From Mansonella perstans (Eukaryota > Nematoda > Chromadorea > Rhabditida > Onchocercidae), in assembly GCA_037074765.1 (NCBI GenBank), contig JBAMDO010000116.1, positions 1 to 64,000 on the forward strand: a stretch of 64,000 nt of DNA, read 5' to 3'. Each line of letters opens with the position of its first letter. Within the stretch, counting starts at the first letter, position 1. Below, in pieces: positions 12,370 through 25,645 of this stretch. Made by a program: the position numbers and the translations under genes. The notes beneath the pieces are model-generated. The model made no database searches. It was given only the letters and a program-made list of their open reading frames with translations, and was not told where the DNA came from.

Positions 12370-15300
12370 TCACTGATCATGCAACACATGATCCATTGTT
12401 GACCAATAGTAAAAGCCGAGGGAGTTGATACCAACGGTTACAGATGTAAAAATGATGACAAAAAAGATAAAAAACAACCGCTCCAATACTTTTGCCATCC
12501 AGTCATATTCATCTCGTGCCAGTCGACGATTCTGTCGAATACTGATCTCATCTTAAATTCCGAAACTTGATCAGATGAAACAGTTGGAAAATTAATAGAT
12601 AATTCGATTAATTGAAAGCAGGTAAATGCTATTAAGAATTTGATGATCATAGAAATGGTGATAACTGTTTTAAAAATCTATCAAATCTATGTCAATATGT
12701 TTTTAGGAATACTAACTCGATTAGTTAAGAGCAAATCACATACCATTTGAACATGCAACATTTTGTGACGGTCTTTGTTGTTGCGCTGAATCAAAGTTGG
12801 GTTTTTCCAAAGCAGTAGGAGTTGGATCGCCATCACTTCCGCTCGTTTCTAGACCAAAATTACTGCCTTCTGATAGATAATGATACTGGAGACTGGGAGA
12901 AAAGATAGGAGGAAATACTTTAGTCAGAGAAGTATCCGAAGTGTCCGATATAGCGATGCCCTGATCAGCTAAAAAAAGCCAAATGAACTGTAACTTTAGG
13001 GCCATGACATAACTGCAAAACTAACACGAAATATAGACTCACATTGGCTATGCTTCGAAGGAGATAAGCCAGTATTGCTGCTGTAAGATAATGCAGATAT
13101 TTGGCGAAGATGTGGTTCGATTACTTGTGTTTTCTGCTTTTTTGGCAAAAATGAACCTTGTTTGCTCTTTTTTCCTTCTGATTGTCTTGTCTTCCCATGA
13201 TCTTGTCCTTCTTCAGTTTGTAAGACTGCTGTTTTCAACTCTTTCTAAATGCAGCACTTGACTGATGACACTTGACTATTAAATGAATTGATAACACTTA
13301 GCTAATAGAGATTTTTAATTTTGCAAATTCCTGAAAGATTTTTATCTGTACATGGAGAATGGCATTTCATTTAAAACTCCACTTCTATTTATTGGAGTAA
13401 CTATTCAGAATTTTGGAATAAGCTTTAATACCTCATGCACCTCTGACAGATGTTTTGGTATGTCTTCAAGAATGATCGACGCGATGAATTTCAACAAACA
13501 AACAATACGTGGAGTGAGACGACCCTTCTGGCGACCACATTTTTGAATAGCAATAATGAAAGATGATGCCAAAGTTCCAAAAGTGATTATTGTTATCATG
13601 GCCAGAATGAACCAGCCTAAGTAGCTTTGCAGCTTTTATTAGGACAAATGGAAAATTTTTTAGATCTAAAGAGGAATTTTAAAACTGATAATTATTTCAT
13701 ATATTCAGATAGGCGAATGAAAGATTGCTAACATTTAGTTAAGAATTATATGCTGGAAGAATTCATACCGATCAGTGGTATGAATGTGGATGTGGTAGGC
13801 ATCTGACTGGAAATCATCAGCATCAGAATAGACATTGATAGTAGTGTTGTGATGCCAAGGGATACCTTTTCCTCACGCATTCCACTTGCTGTTGATGGCC
13901 TAGATTCCAGGGAAAAAGTTATCGAAGTGATTAAAGTATATATTTCAAACTATAAATCAGAAGCAGGAAATATATACGAAAAAAAGTTAAAAACATGCGT
14001 GAAAAATCCAACAATAGCGATGAGCGTTGTGATACTTGTCGGGATTATTAAGTTTATAATGTAAAATAGAGGCTTTCTTCGTAAATATAGCGTTACTGAT
14101 ATAAGAGTGTATTTGTTCGGACAGCACTGATATTTCGTTTGCGTTTTTTCAACTGCAAAGAAATGCGAATTTTTAAGAGCAAAAAAAAAATTATTTGGAA
14201 TATCATAATTTAATTGGATAATGTAATGACTTTTTGCAACTCTTTCAGGCTTTCTGGAAAAAAGACTAAAGTTCGTTTTCTCCTTCTGAAAATTTCCTGA
14301 AGTCAGAAATTAACTTTCAAAATCAGCTTCTGTAATTTTTAAGAAACTTTTTGAACCTGTTGTCCTGAGAATGTCCCAACCCTCGTTCTCTATGTAATTT
14401 CTCATACCAACAATATTTTTATATGGAAAATAATCAATGCCTTTCTGATCAAATGTCCAGCTTGAAAATATCATCGAACAAGCCTAAAATTCAATTAGTA
14501 ATACATTAAACGGGCAAAATTGAAAATTTGTCGTAAAGATGGTATTTTAATTATTGAATTATTGTGAAAGAATGCATTGTAACACTCGCATTTTTCAAAA
14601 TTTAAATTGCTTTCAGAGTAATTTGGATTTACCAAAACATTTTGAGAATATATTTAAGATATGTGGTTAAAAAAATTATCACATCTGATACTTAAACTAA
14701 ATCTGATTGCAAACAGATATTCTTGACTAAGAAATTTTGACTCATTCAATTCCATGAAGTCATTATACAAGTAAAATATTAATCTACCGCACATGCTATC
14801 ACATCTAAATAATATGGTAAAACTCTTAATGATAGCGATAATTTCTATTTCATAATTTGATATTTGTTGCAAAATAGACAAAATAGAATTAAATGGATAG
14901 TTTTTTACTTCTTTACAAAAAGCTTGCCTGAATATCAAATGGGAAGAAACGAAGATTTAACTGACATGAGAATTTGTAAATGGTTGGATAGAGAAGTTCG
15001 ATATAAGCAGCATGAATATTTTCATCAGTGGTAAGTTTCACATTCAGCAGTCGCCTTGTATCATCATCTTTCATCACTAATCTAATTTGATTATGATTTT
15101 TATCATTTCGTATTGCAAATTCAGAAAATACATAACATCATGTTCAAATTTAAGTAGCAAAAACAAACATTTTTGAAAGGAAATGTATAGAAATGTATAA
15201 TGTTACTATTTAGAAAGTTTTGAAACAGTCCGTTTTACTTTTTGCCCTAAAAGATAAAACAAGTAAATTGAACAAACGAATTATAAAGTGTCGTGTCGGG

Positions 15301-18300
15301 TAACCAAATTGAAGTATGCGGCAAATGAATTTCCGAAATATTATCATAATCCTTTGGGTGCCAAAATAAAAATTCATCATGCCAGCGCTATAAATTCTAC
15401 GTCAGTATCCTGTTGATGTTAGTTGCTTGGTACATAGAAGTACTTTAGTTACTCTAAGTGTTACATTAATGGATTGCTATGTTTTTTTTTAATCTCAATT
15501 TTGGTGTTTTCTATTTTTTTCTATACGGGTTTTTTTTGCCGTACTTTTTTCTAATTTTTGTTCTTTAGTCGGAGAAAAGATTGTAGCTTTGAACACTATG
15601 TCTCAGATTGGGTTTTGATCTTTGCCGATTGATAGTGGTCTTCATTATTACTTATTCTTTTTTTAACAGGTTGTTGTTTGGTCAACAGGATTATCGAGTT
15701 ATTCTTATTTAGGATTATCTGCTCCTGTGTTAGTTCACTTAAAGGTTTTTTTTCTTTTGTTTGTTTGTTTGGCTTTGTTTACTCAGAGGAAAGGCTGTAG
15801 CAAGGAATATTTTATATCTCGCTTTTTTATTTTCCTGGTATTTTCTTTACTTTTTGTTATTTTTATTGTATGAGTTATTTGTTTCGTATTGGAGATGTAT
15901 TTTTGACTACTAGAAGGGTTTTCCAAATTCTACGTTATATTTAAAACTCATAAAACTCCTTTTTTTCAAAAGATAAATTAGGTTTATCAATTTGTTGCTT
16001 ATCTATGGATCAATTTGAATGTGCTGAAAAGATTCATAGAATAGCATAACAGAGGATATCTACCATCAAACCAGTCAGTTCATGCAAATAATGAGGTATT
16101 TAGAAAATTAAAGTTACTGATCAATTATAAAGCTAAAACACTATTCATTTTTAAAAGACAGTGACAAAAAAAATTTGGTCGAAGTTCATAAAAGTGAACA
16201 AATTTGCAATGTGACATTTTTTTAACAAGGAATTTCAAGTACCATCCCAGAAATTGTTTGCTTTTTTATATATTATTAGCTGGTTTCATGTCCTAAAAGC
16301 AATAAATGAAGAACTTTGATAAAAATTAGAGGAAGGAAAAGTTAATCTCAGTTAAGAAAAAGCTAACCTCAATTATCCAAGCATTAAGCGAAACATACTG
16401 TTGTCGCTCATTCTAAAAATTCTTCCATAAATTCTTTTATTTCTAGCAACAAAGTAAATGATGTGATACCCCAAACTCGCAATTTATGCTTCATTAACTG
16501 AACATTTAAAGTCAAATTTTATCAGTTCAACAAATTATCTCGAGTAGAATTAAGTGAGGAAAAGAAATATGATACGTATGACAAAACAAACGAACCACTT
16601 CTAGTATTTGATATAGATCTATGCTAAATGTCACATTGATGGGTTTATTGTAATCCCATACTGGTTTTGTTATCTTATCATACGTTTCCAACATATCATG
16701 CACCAATTTCAACTGCGATGGTAAGTTTGAGCTTGCTAGTAGTGCTGCAAATATTTAAAATATAAAAAATTTTTTAATGTTTTAAATGATCTGATTTTTA
16801 GCGTTAAATTATTATTTATGACTGAATAATTATTAATTCTTAAGGTAACATATTCGGAAGCTTTATTTATTAAAGTAATTTATTCCTCATTGCTGCACAA
16901 AATTGGTCAGGCGATCACAAGTATGATCACGGGTTATCTTTTTTACGTTTTTCTGTTTTTTTGGCCATATTTTAATAAAAGTTGGGTTTTCTAAAATAGC
17001 TATTCTTGCAACTTAATTTTATATTTATTAAAAAAGAAACATGTACTTTTTACCATTATCACACGAGAGTGTTACTTATTCAAAATTTATTTCACTTGCA
17101 TGTATGACAAGTGAACCTTTTTCGAGTCCTTTATCCGATCTACTAAGAGACATAAGCGAAAAGATTAACAAATTTATTTTTGTGAAAAATAGTTCGAAAC
17201 TTTATAACCAACTGAACTTGTAAAAAAGTGAGTCCATAATGAACTTATAGAAAATAAATTCTAATTACTAAATTTGTAGAAAATGAGTTAATAATTAGTG
17301 TCCTCCCAAAAGATGTATAAATCTTTTGTTTCTCTCAGTACTGCAGTCACGCGGTTGGCATGACCGCAGATGAGAATTTAACTAGAAATATTGAGCGAAG
17401 ATTCATCTCTTATTGTTATTGTTCCGATATAGCATGTGATTTTTTCGAATTCAGAAGAATGCCTAAAATACGGTGATTAATGAATCTGGATAAATTTTAA
17501 TGGTAAAGCTAAAATAATGGGTCCACGCAAATTTAAGACTATATCGTAGGTTGATACATTAGCATCTGTAAAGGATTTTGTTCAAGCAAAATTGAATTAC
17601 GCTTGAATTACGTAAACATACTTGCAGTTAGTTGAAAAAAATGAGCAGTGATGGTATATTTTTCTGATAGCATTGTTGCAAAGCCTTTTTCCTAACTTGT
17701 TGAATTGAAAAATCGATTCAGTTACACACCTGCAAATTAAGCTAATTATTCATATAATGAATAATGAAAATTTTACAGCCGCGTCACTACTCCATTACTG
17801 AACTTGTTAAGAATTAATTTAAAATTCTCCCATAATTAGAAAATTATAAAAATGAAAAGAAAAGAGTATTAATGTCAGCTGTCATCTTCAATGGTAATCG
17901 GAAGTTAAAAAATAGATAATTATACCAGCTAACTGGGCAATTTCATTCTCGAGATTATAGCGCATATTCTTGCAGAAAGTTTCATTTCTTTTACTTTCAT
18001 TATATGATTTTATATATTTCCATATGGAGTGACCATCAAGATGTTCATTGATATTTTCGTATGTCAAAATCTTATCCCTAATGTGCATATTCGATGGAAC
18101 AGAAATTTTGCATGTGCGAAAATTTTGACTTTTGATGGTTATGGCCAAGATATCAGTGCCATGTTAGCACCGCATATTATTCTGTGTTCAAAGTTCTGAC
18201 TTAGGCTTAGACTTAAGCTTTGTTTTACAATCCACGGCGATTCTTTTTGAAGAGCTAGAATCAGAAAATACAAAGAAGAGCAGAAAAATTTAACGAAAAT

Positions 18301-18315
18301 TAAAAATTTCGACAT
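12370..18315 (-). CDS. Receptor gene B, left copy: alpha-type nicotinic-like Cys-loop subunit (DEG-3/DES-2 group)
   Basis: Exons 5' to 3': 18315-17926, 16744-16596, 16412-16368, 15387-15278, 15081-14928, 14483-14357, 14152-13999, 13899-13769, 13616-13432, 13244-13043, 12968-12744, 12551-12370. The product is about 684 aa. Motifs in order are HDMLETYDK, WLPDTTLYN, a Cys-loop with 13 residues between cysteines (C-QLNLRFFPFDIQA-C), vicinal cysteines (KYQCC), TM1 (NLIIPTSITTL), TM2 (SSQMPTTSTFIP), a long Ser/Gln-rich loop, and TM4 (KVLERLFFIFFVIIF) ending VLHDQ. Exons 5 and 7 have GC donors. All phases agree except inside exon 1. There a signal-like start (MSKFLIFVKFFC) and the frame running into NLENEIAQLA are offset by one base, probably a T missing near 18150. 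The N-terminal extension before the ligand domain is unusually long. Gene A follows 1.1 kb downstream. Confidence 0.83.
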
Positions 18316-20249
18316 CCATTGGATTCTTTTTAGACAATCGAATACTTGCTACTTGCATGCTATAGTGCAATTTTTGAGAAATAAAATATAGATTATAATT
18401 CTCATAGGATTCCGGACAGCTTGGCAGTCAGTTTTCAATTTTTAAAAGCAATTTGAAATTCCATCCACCATCAAATTGTTTTTTCTGCTTTTAGTTAAAA
18501 TATTAAAAGTAAATTAATTATTCATAATAAACTGTACAAAAGAGAATGGAAATATTAGAATTTAGAGCAAATGCAAGATTATGAGAATAGTTAAAAACTG
18601 CAAATTAATTTGCAAAATAATGAAAATTACAAATTTCAACTTGCAATTCATTGATTCTTCGTAGACAAGAGAACACTTGCTGCTTTCATGCTATTTGCAA
18701 TTTAATTCAATCTTGTCTCTGTTCTCTCTCTCTCTCGACTTCTATTTCACTCCTCTTTTTTAGTTCTTTTTTTAGTTTTGTCCATATTTTTCCTCCCATT
18801 TGAAATTTCTTTTTCACATCCTCTCCTATCCTATTTCATTTTTCGTGAGAGTTTACTGAAATAAAAAATATGAACGATTAATGATGATAAAATTTTAAAT
18901 CTCAGCTTATCGCTTAACTGTAATATTGAATCAGTTTTTTTACCTTGTAAACTTACAGAGATCTTTTCTTACCTTTGGCAGTTACATCGATTCTTTCTTA
19001 CCTCTCTTTGTAAATTGATTTTTGAGAATTTAATTTTATTTCATTCAAAATAATATAATCACTCATTTACGGTAAATTCTCAGAAATAAAAAAAGGAAAC
19101 TTGAAAAACATTGTTATTAACAAAGAAATGATTCAAAGTATCACTTTTCTAAGCTTTCTTAAATGCTTTTTACGACTTACAAACATACATTTATGACAGA
19201 AAAGAAGAGAAGATCCTGTACTATTGCCGATACTTAAGGAGTTTTTCCTGATCCACAGAAGGTAATTTACAGTTTTGTATTACTGCAATATTTCAGTAAA
19301 ACTGATAAAGGCTAAGTTTCCCTCCGCACTGTATCGTACAGATAGGTTCCTGTGTGCTTTACTGTCTTTTGTGAGAATTACTTTTTTGCAACTACTGATA
19401 AAACAGACTCATATTTGAAGGCCGAAGCTTTTCTAAAAAAGAAGCAATTTTTTGATGCGCTGCAGAGATAGTATAAAATGTGGGGAAAGAAAAAAGTGTT
19501 TTATATGGTGCGCTCGAATTCGTAGCAAATTGTGAAAACTAATTTTGTGGGAATTTCTCCATATATCCAGATTTAAGATGGAGCATTGCCTACTTGGTTA
19601 TCAAGAAGTTAAAATAGTCCTTATCATAGTCTATGTGATTATCAAATGGTTTTCTTATGTTTAATAATGCAAGTAACGAAATTCATCTGTGACATCGATG
19701 CCATTGTTAAGTTTAAATCGACCAACTTAATTAAGGTAGTGATAATAACAAATGGTTTTGAGTGAAAAATTTTTCCAAAAATTAAGACTGACAAATCCAT
19801 TTAATATTTTTTAAACCATATAAATTTCCACGAAAATAATTTACTCAAATCAAACCGATTTAACAGTTTTTTGCATCTAAATTGAATAAAAAAGGAAAAA
19901 TTGAAATCTGAAATTTGGGAAAAAATCTAAAATCTAAATTGTAGAACAGCAAATATCAGAATATGACGTACGACAAGTGTGACTGTGTCATATTTTGACT
20001 AATATCTGAAATTACGAACGAAGCAGTTCACAGCTAATTCCGTAAACTCCGTTAGGAAACTTTTATATTTTAGGAATAGTTTTAAGTTATAAATAATTAA
20101 ACTTTCAGAAATAACATTAAAAATGTTTACAATAATACAGTTTTATGCCTCAAATTACTATTACATAGCGCGTGTCCCAATAACTTCAGCAGTAGCATTG
20201 TTTTTTAAAGATCCAATATTTGCTTGCAACCAATTATTTAAATGATCCT

Positions 20250-21115
20250 TTATGATGTCACATACTTCTTTATTGTAAATAAAATGAGTGGTAGGTAGGT
20301 AATACGGTGCAGATGAAAATGAAGTAGGAATTTACGAAAATCTTTGACTAAATTCCAGTCTCTTCCCGAAAATCTTAACCATGATTGATGGCTGAGAGTA
20401 AAAATAATAAGTCGCATTTTCAATAAACTACAATTCCATGCGGCCTGTATTAATACCAACTGCTCATAATTATGTATTTTTCTTGCATTCTTATTATACA
20501 TGGCATTCGTCAAAATTCGATTTGGAGGTAAATCAGTTGAAATTAGAAAAAAGACTTAGAAATTTTATAAATATCGTTGTAACTTTTCAGTACTAACTTT
20601 GTAACAGTCCACAGATTTCATTGATTACTCCTATTATAAAGAAAAAAGAAAAATCTACAAATATATAAACAAACTTTAATTTTTATTGTTATTAATTGCA
20701 AGGTGGCGTTTACGATGTATACTGCAAAATGTTGCAATATACATAATGCAAATAACACTAGGCATACACGAAGTTCGACAGTAGCACACCGTAAAAAAAG
20801 GTTGGTGGGAAAGTTGCAACTGTAGAACACATAACGTTAAACAGTGACCAAAAATGATAAAGTATTAGTTCGAGATCTCTACTTGAATGAATGCTAAGTG
20901 GTAGCAAGCACACTTTGAAGAATAGAAATTATTGTTTATAGAAATCATTTTGATTACTGAGCGAGAGATAACAATGAAGCATACCTAAATCTGACAACCA
21001 TACGAAAGCCATTAGAAAGTACAGCCTTGTTAATTTGAAAAAAAACAGTATTTTGGGAAAATGAGTGCAACAAAGCGATTTAATGTGTCAATAAAAATTC
21101 GTCTTCTTTTTAAAA
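20250..21115 (-). pseudogene. decayed srx-like GPCR (copy 5)
   Basis: Three exon remnants lie in the correct order on the minus strand. At about 21.0-21.1 kb is a TM3 remnant with LNRFVAL followed by a frame break. At about 20.69-20.80 kb is a TM5 exon remnant (SVICIMYIATF, compare NVMFIMYVAMF) ending in HRKRH. At 20.25-20.5 kb is the last exon remnant (LVLIQAAWNCS, compare VLIQAGWNCG). Exon 1, exon 3 and clean splice sites were not found. It is clearly more diverged than copies 1-4. Related last-exon remnants are at 48.9-49.45 kb and 5.93-6.11 kb. Confidence 0.65.
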
Positions 21116-24100
21116 TAATTTTTGACTTTGACATTATTCTACATATTGACGCTGTTTTATTTTTATACTTTTGTTAACAATATACTCGCGGTTTTTTTCA
21201 AATTTGAATGCAGTAGTTATGTAGTAAGAACGAGCCAGCACCCAATCAATCGACATGAAGAAATCGCAGCATAAGTAAAGAATTATTTTTTACTTATCAT
21301 ATTCAGCAGCATGAATGCATTGCTTTGTAAATTAAAATTTTCTGGCCGAAAATGAGTGCAATAATAGATCATTCGTTTTTAAGAGATTGAATTTTAAAAG
21401 CAAGATTTGCAATCAGTGACAACGTTTCGAAAGCTATCAACAATCAACTAAACTGTCATATCTGTTGATTAGAAGCAACGTTGTTTGGTGAATATGATTC
21501 AACAACAACAGGCAGTAAAACTTTAATTTATTATGGTTGTTCTGTCAATTTGATTACATTTTGTTTTTTGGGAGAGGCAACAAGCAAAATTAGTTGTCAT
21601 TTAAATTGAATTAGCTGACTAGAAAAGTTAATTTGCAAATTATGCTCAAAAAAACTAATTGATCCTACGGTAAAAGCAGCAACTGTTTCCATAAAGCTGC
21701 AAAAATGGAAAATTCACTTAATTCTTTCAAAATGCAGTTACTTTATAAATTTTAGTACACTCTCTTGGTAGCCTGTATCATAGATATTGAAATATAACTA
21801 TTTGAAATTCTTCCTTTCCCACCAAAATGCCAGCTTATTTCTGATATATTGCATTATATCTTCAACTTGTCAATCAAGAAACAATACAGACTTGTACATA
21901 AGATACATAAGGCTATAAGATACCTACCATTAATGCCTTTCAATCGCTTCCTTACTCTATTGATATCTTCATAGTCAAAAACAGCTGTATTTTTAAACAA
22001 TTAATCGCTAATGTTTTAGCTGATAAAACAGTATGACTTAACCACACATTTCCCACCAACTATAGAATTTAGATTGCGGCGAGGCTGATCCAGCATATTC
22101 GCTTGCGCTTCATTTCCTATTGTTATTTAATTTACAGGAGTAATTGCATTGCATCTCAAAACATCATTTATATCATTGAGCATTTTAGCATAAAAAAGTA
22201 AGGCCGCTATTCGAAGCGCGGAACATAGTGCAATGTAATAATCAGTGGTAAATTGAAGCATAAAATATATCGTTGCAATGTTTTTGGCAATAATTTTGAT
22301 AGTCGTATAAATTACTCATGAAATTTAGGAACTTCCGAATTAAGTCTCTAATTAACTCTGGATCTGCTTGGTTTGATTATATTTGGCTCTCTTAAACTTT
22401 CGATATTGTTGGAAAAATCAAAATAAAATTTTGCTACATAATTGTTTGGCTGCATGCTAAGTAATCTTAGATAAGCATGTAGAAAATTTAATTTTTTTCC
22501 AGCATTTCCACTAAACTCTATACCTTAGCATTTTTTCATACTAAAATTATCAAACATTCCAAGCTCAGTAAGCATACCGCTATGATATTTTTGCTAATCA
22601 AACTAATAACAGGCAAGAGGTCCAGATGGAAAGAAAACTTGAAGATTAATTTTGCAAAATAAATGCAGTAGTGGTTTTTTTAACTAAGGTTTCTTGTAAT
22701 TTTTCATGTTCTGATTTATTTTATGACAATGTTCTGAATTTTATGATGGTAATCATTATAGTGCTAATCATTTAATGATAAATGAAAATTTCCAGCTAAG
22801 TGTATTAATGTTCACAAATTTATCAAACATCCCAAGCTCAACAAGCAAGCTATTATGATATTGTCAACAAGTACACTATTATGATATTATCAACAAGCAT
22901 GCTATTAAAGAAATTTGAAGATCAATTTTGCAGAATAAATGCATTAGATGGTTTTTTAACGTAGCTTTCTGTAATTATGCATGTTCTGGCTTAATTTATG
23001 GGCAATTTTCTAAAATTTATGATGGTAATATTTATAGTATTATTAACTGCTCGAGTATGAAAACAGCGAGGTAATTTCTTCCAATGAATTGTAATATATC
23101 ATCGAGTAAGAGTTTTATTCTTCGTGAGAGTTTCATTTCACTCCATTTATGCATTTCAAGTAAAGGCACTGAGAAATAATGGAAAAATTATATGCAAAAA
23201 AAACCGACGGTTTACAATGCATATTGAAAAATATCGCAGCACATTGGGATCATTGGTAAGGATAATAATTGGCAAAGACGCATCATAAAGTTTAACAAAA
23301 TAATCATTGCAGTAGAAATTATATCATGTAGATGATATCCACTTTGACACTGATTATAATATCTGCATGCAATTACTCTCAAATCCAGCCAGGTGTTCCC
23401 GTTGAAACCTCAGTGCCTCTTAAAAACTGTTCTAGCCATTTCTGTGTCTATAAATATAATCAAACAATAATGTAAATGATGTAAATGATTGTGACTGGAT
23501 CTTTTAGATTCCCTTACCGTCCGTACTACATTTCTTAGCAAAAAGTGTACTGTGATCCTACAATTTCTCTTAACCAATCCAGTCAACAGTATCACTCCTT
23601 GCTTCTTTTAGACATTCAAAAATGGTAAAAAAATTAATTAATGAGTAAGGGAGAATTATTCTATTGAAGAGCTATATATGGAACAGCATGTTTTAAGATT
23701 TTGGAAAAGCCAATTTCATCAAATTGAAAGCATAAAACGAAAAAAGGCTAATATGATCATGAATGTAAGGAGGCTGTGAAGAAAATAAATATATGTTACA
23801 TAATAAAGAAATATACAATAAAAGGCATGCAAAATTACTTATATCATATTTTAAATATACAAAGTTTAAGTATAACTGAAAGAAACAATAAACACTGTTA
23901 ACTGTTGGTTGCTGAAAGGAATTAAAATATTACGGAATGAAGGTATTAATCATATGTATGCAGTACAAATATTCCATTTTGTACCGTTCTTTCTCGTTCG
24001 ATAATGCAAGAATGCTTATTTTCTACGCAGAAATAACCCCTGTTTTTAAAACAGAAAATTCTCAGCTCAATTCTGCTAAAAAATTTCTGAAAAGAGAGAA

Positions 24101-24276
24101 ATGTATCGAAAATTTCAAATCTTCAATAAAAATAACCAAAAAAGCTTACGACTGATTCGTTTACGAATGATACTTCTACGCTTCCAATACGCGTCAAACC
24201 CGTGGTTTACGCGTCATAACATTTTCGTCGAAACCGATAAAAAAACTTTAAAAAAACTTCAGTGCATATGCTTCAG

Positions 24277-24461
24277 CGCACGAAACAACATGGATTAGCC
24301 ACATATTTTCAATTTTAAATATTTTTTATTTATACTTTTCCATCCTTCATTTTTCATTTTTATTAGCAGCGAATCGCTTTGTTGCGTTAATTATTTCAAA
24401 ACTTTTTTCAACTCAGCAAGGTTGTACTTTCTAATCGTTTTCGCTTGGTTGTCAGCTTCAG
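24277..24461 (+). pseudogene. stray TM3 exon of a second GPCR subfamily
   Basis: An acceptor (gcttcag) is followed by HETTWISHIFS, then LHFSFLLAANRFVALI and a donor after GCTTCAG at 24461. The length is 185 bases against 189 in the intact family. The frame breaks after STQQG, where one A appears to be missing. Identical exons are at 33961-34145 (plus) and 43268-43452 (minus). No other exon of this receptor follows; the next block, at 24.79 kb, is in the opposite orientation. Confidence 0.65.
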
Positions 24462-25645
24462 GTATGTTTCAATGATATCTCTCACGCAGTAATCAAAATG
24501 ATTTTAATAAACAAAAATTTCTTCTCTTTGGAGCTGGCTTATTACCATTTAGTACTCGTTCAAGTAGAGATTTCGAACATACTTTATCATCTTTGGTCAC
24601 TGCTTAACGGTATATGTTCCAAAACAAGAGAAACTAAATTTTAGAAACCCGGTCTTATCGAAATAGAATACATACTTGAATTAATTGATTCCTGTCTGTT
24701 TCTTAGATTACTGCAAATGATTCTCATTATAGATATTTCAATTTCTCTTCTGTTTAATATCAATTTCAGGTGAAAATACTTAGCTTTTTATGATCAACCT
24801 GAATCACAGGTGTGTTGTACATTGGAACCAAATAAGTCGGGGAAGTGAGCTCGTTTCGATCATTCTTACTGAACAATTGGAATTTTCAATTCTTTTGTAT
24901 CTTCGGAAATCTTTTAGCTGAATTGAGCTGAGAATTTTCTGTTTTAAAGGCAAAGGCAACGAAAAGAAAAAAACAAAAATTCTTGCGTTATCGAACGAGA
25001 AAAACCAGTGAAACAATGAAATATTTGTATGCGTGCCACGGGAAAACTGGCAGTGTTTATATAATTAATACCCATGATATTCATTACGCAATATTTTAAT
25101 TGCTTCCAGCAGCCAACAGTTAACAAGTTTACTGTTTGTTTCAGTTTTTATCAGCTGCACGAAACACCTACAAAACAGATCAAATCAAGGATCAATAATA
25201 ATAATAACAATAAATGCAATGCTTTTAAATAACAAATTTTTGCAAAAGTTAGGAATGAAAAATTAAATATTTTTTCAACAGTACAAATTTGCATGACAGA
25301 AAATTTATTTTGAATAATACCATCTATTGACTTTTTGTCGAGCTCGATTTAAATCTCAGTTGTAATAGAATCAAATATGCCAGAAGTTTGAAAAGAGGCA
25401 AGTAAATGTTAACATTTTAAAAACATGTAATCATATTTTGATAAACTTTACCAGAAAGTTCCTATAGTTTCTTCCAGGAATGTTTCATTTAGCTTATGAA
25501 TAAATCAAATTCTAATTCTCAGAAAAACTGCTAAAAATGTTTCTAAGATACATCTTATGCTTCCATTTACCAGCTATATTATCCTAAGTGTCCAACTTAC
25601 ATAGTAAGCTTATTAATAACTTGCATAATAACCTTATTTCAAATC

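Larger units (their letters stand above)
10700..19453. repeat. palindrome left arm, outer block
   Basis: Inverted copy of 50873-59577. Summed partner coordinates stay near 70280-70345 across the whole block, with small indels. It contains gene B and the first three exons of gene A. Identity looks like 97-99 percent by eye over most of its length, with a much more diverged patch in the last exon of gene B. A CT microsatellite at 18723-18737 is mirrored at about 51595-51610. No gene was recognised between 18.32 and 19.45 kb. Confidence 0.9.
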
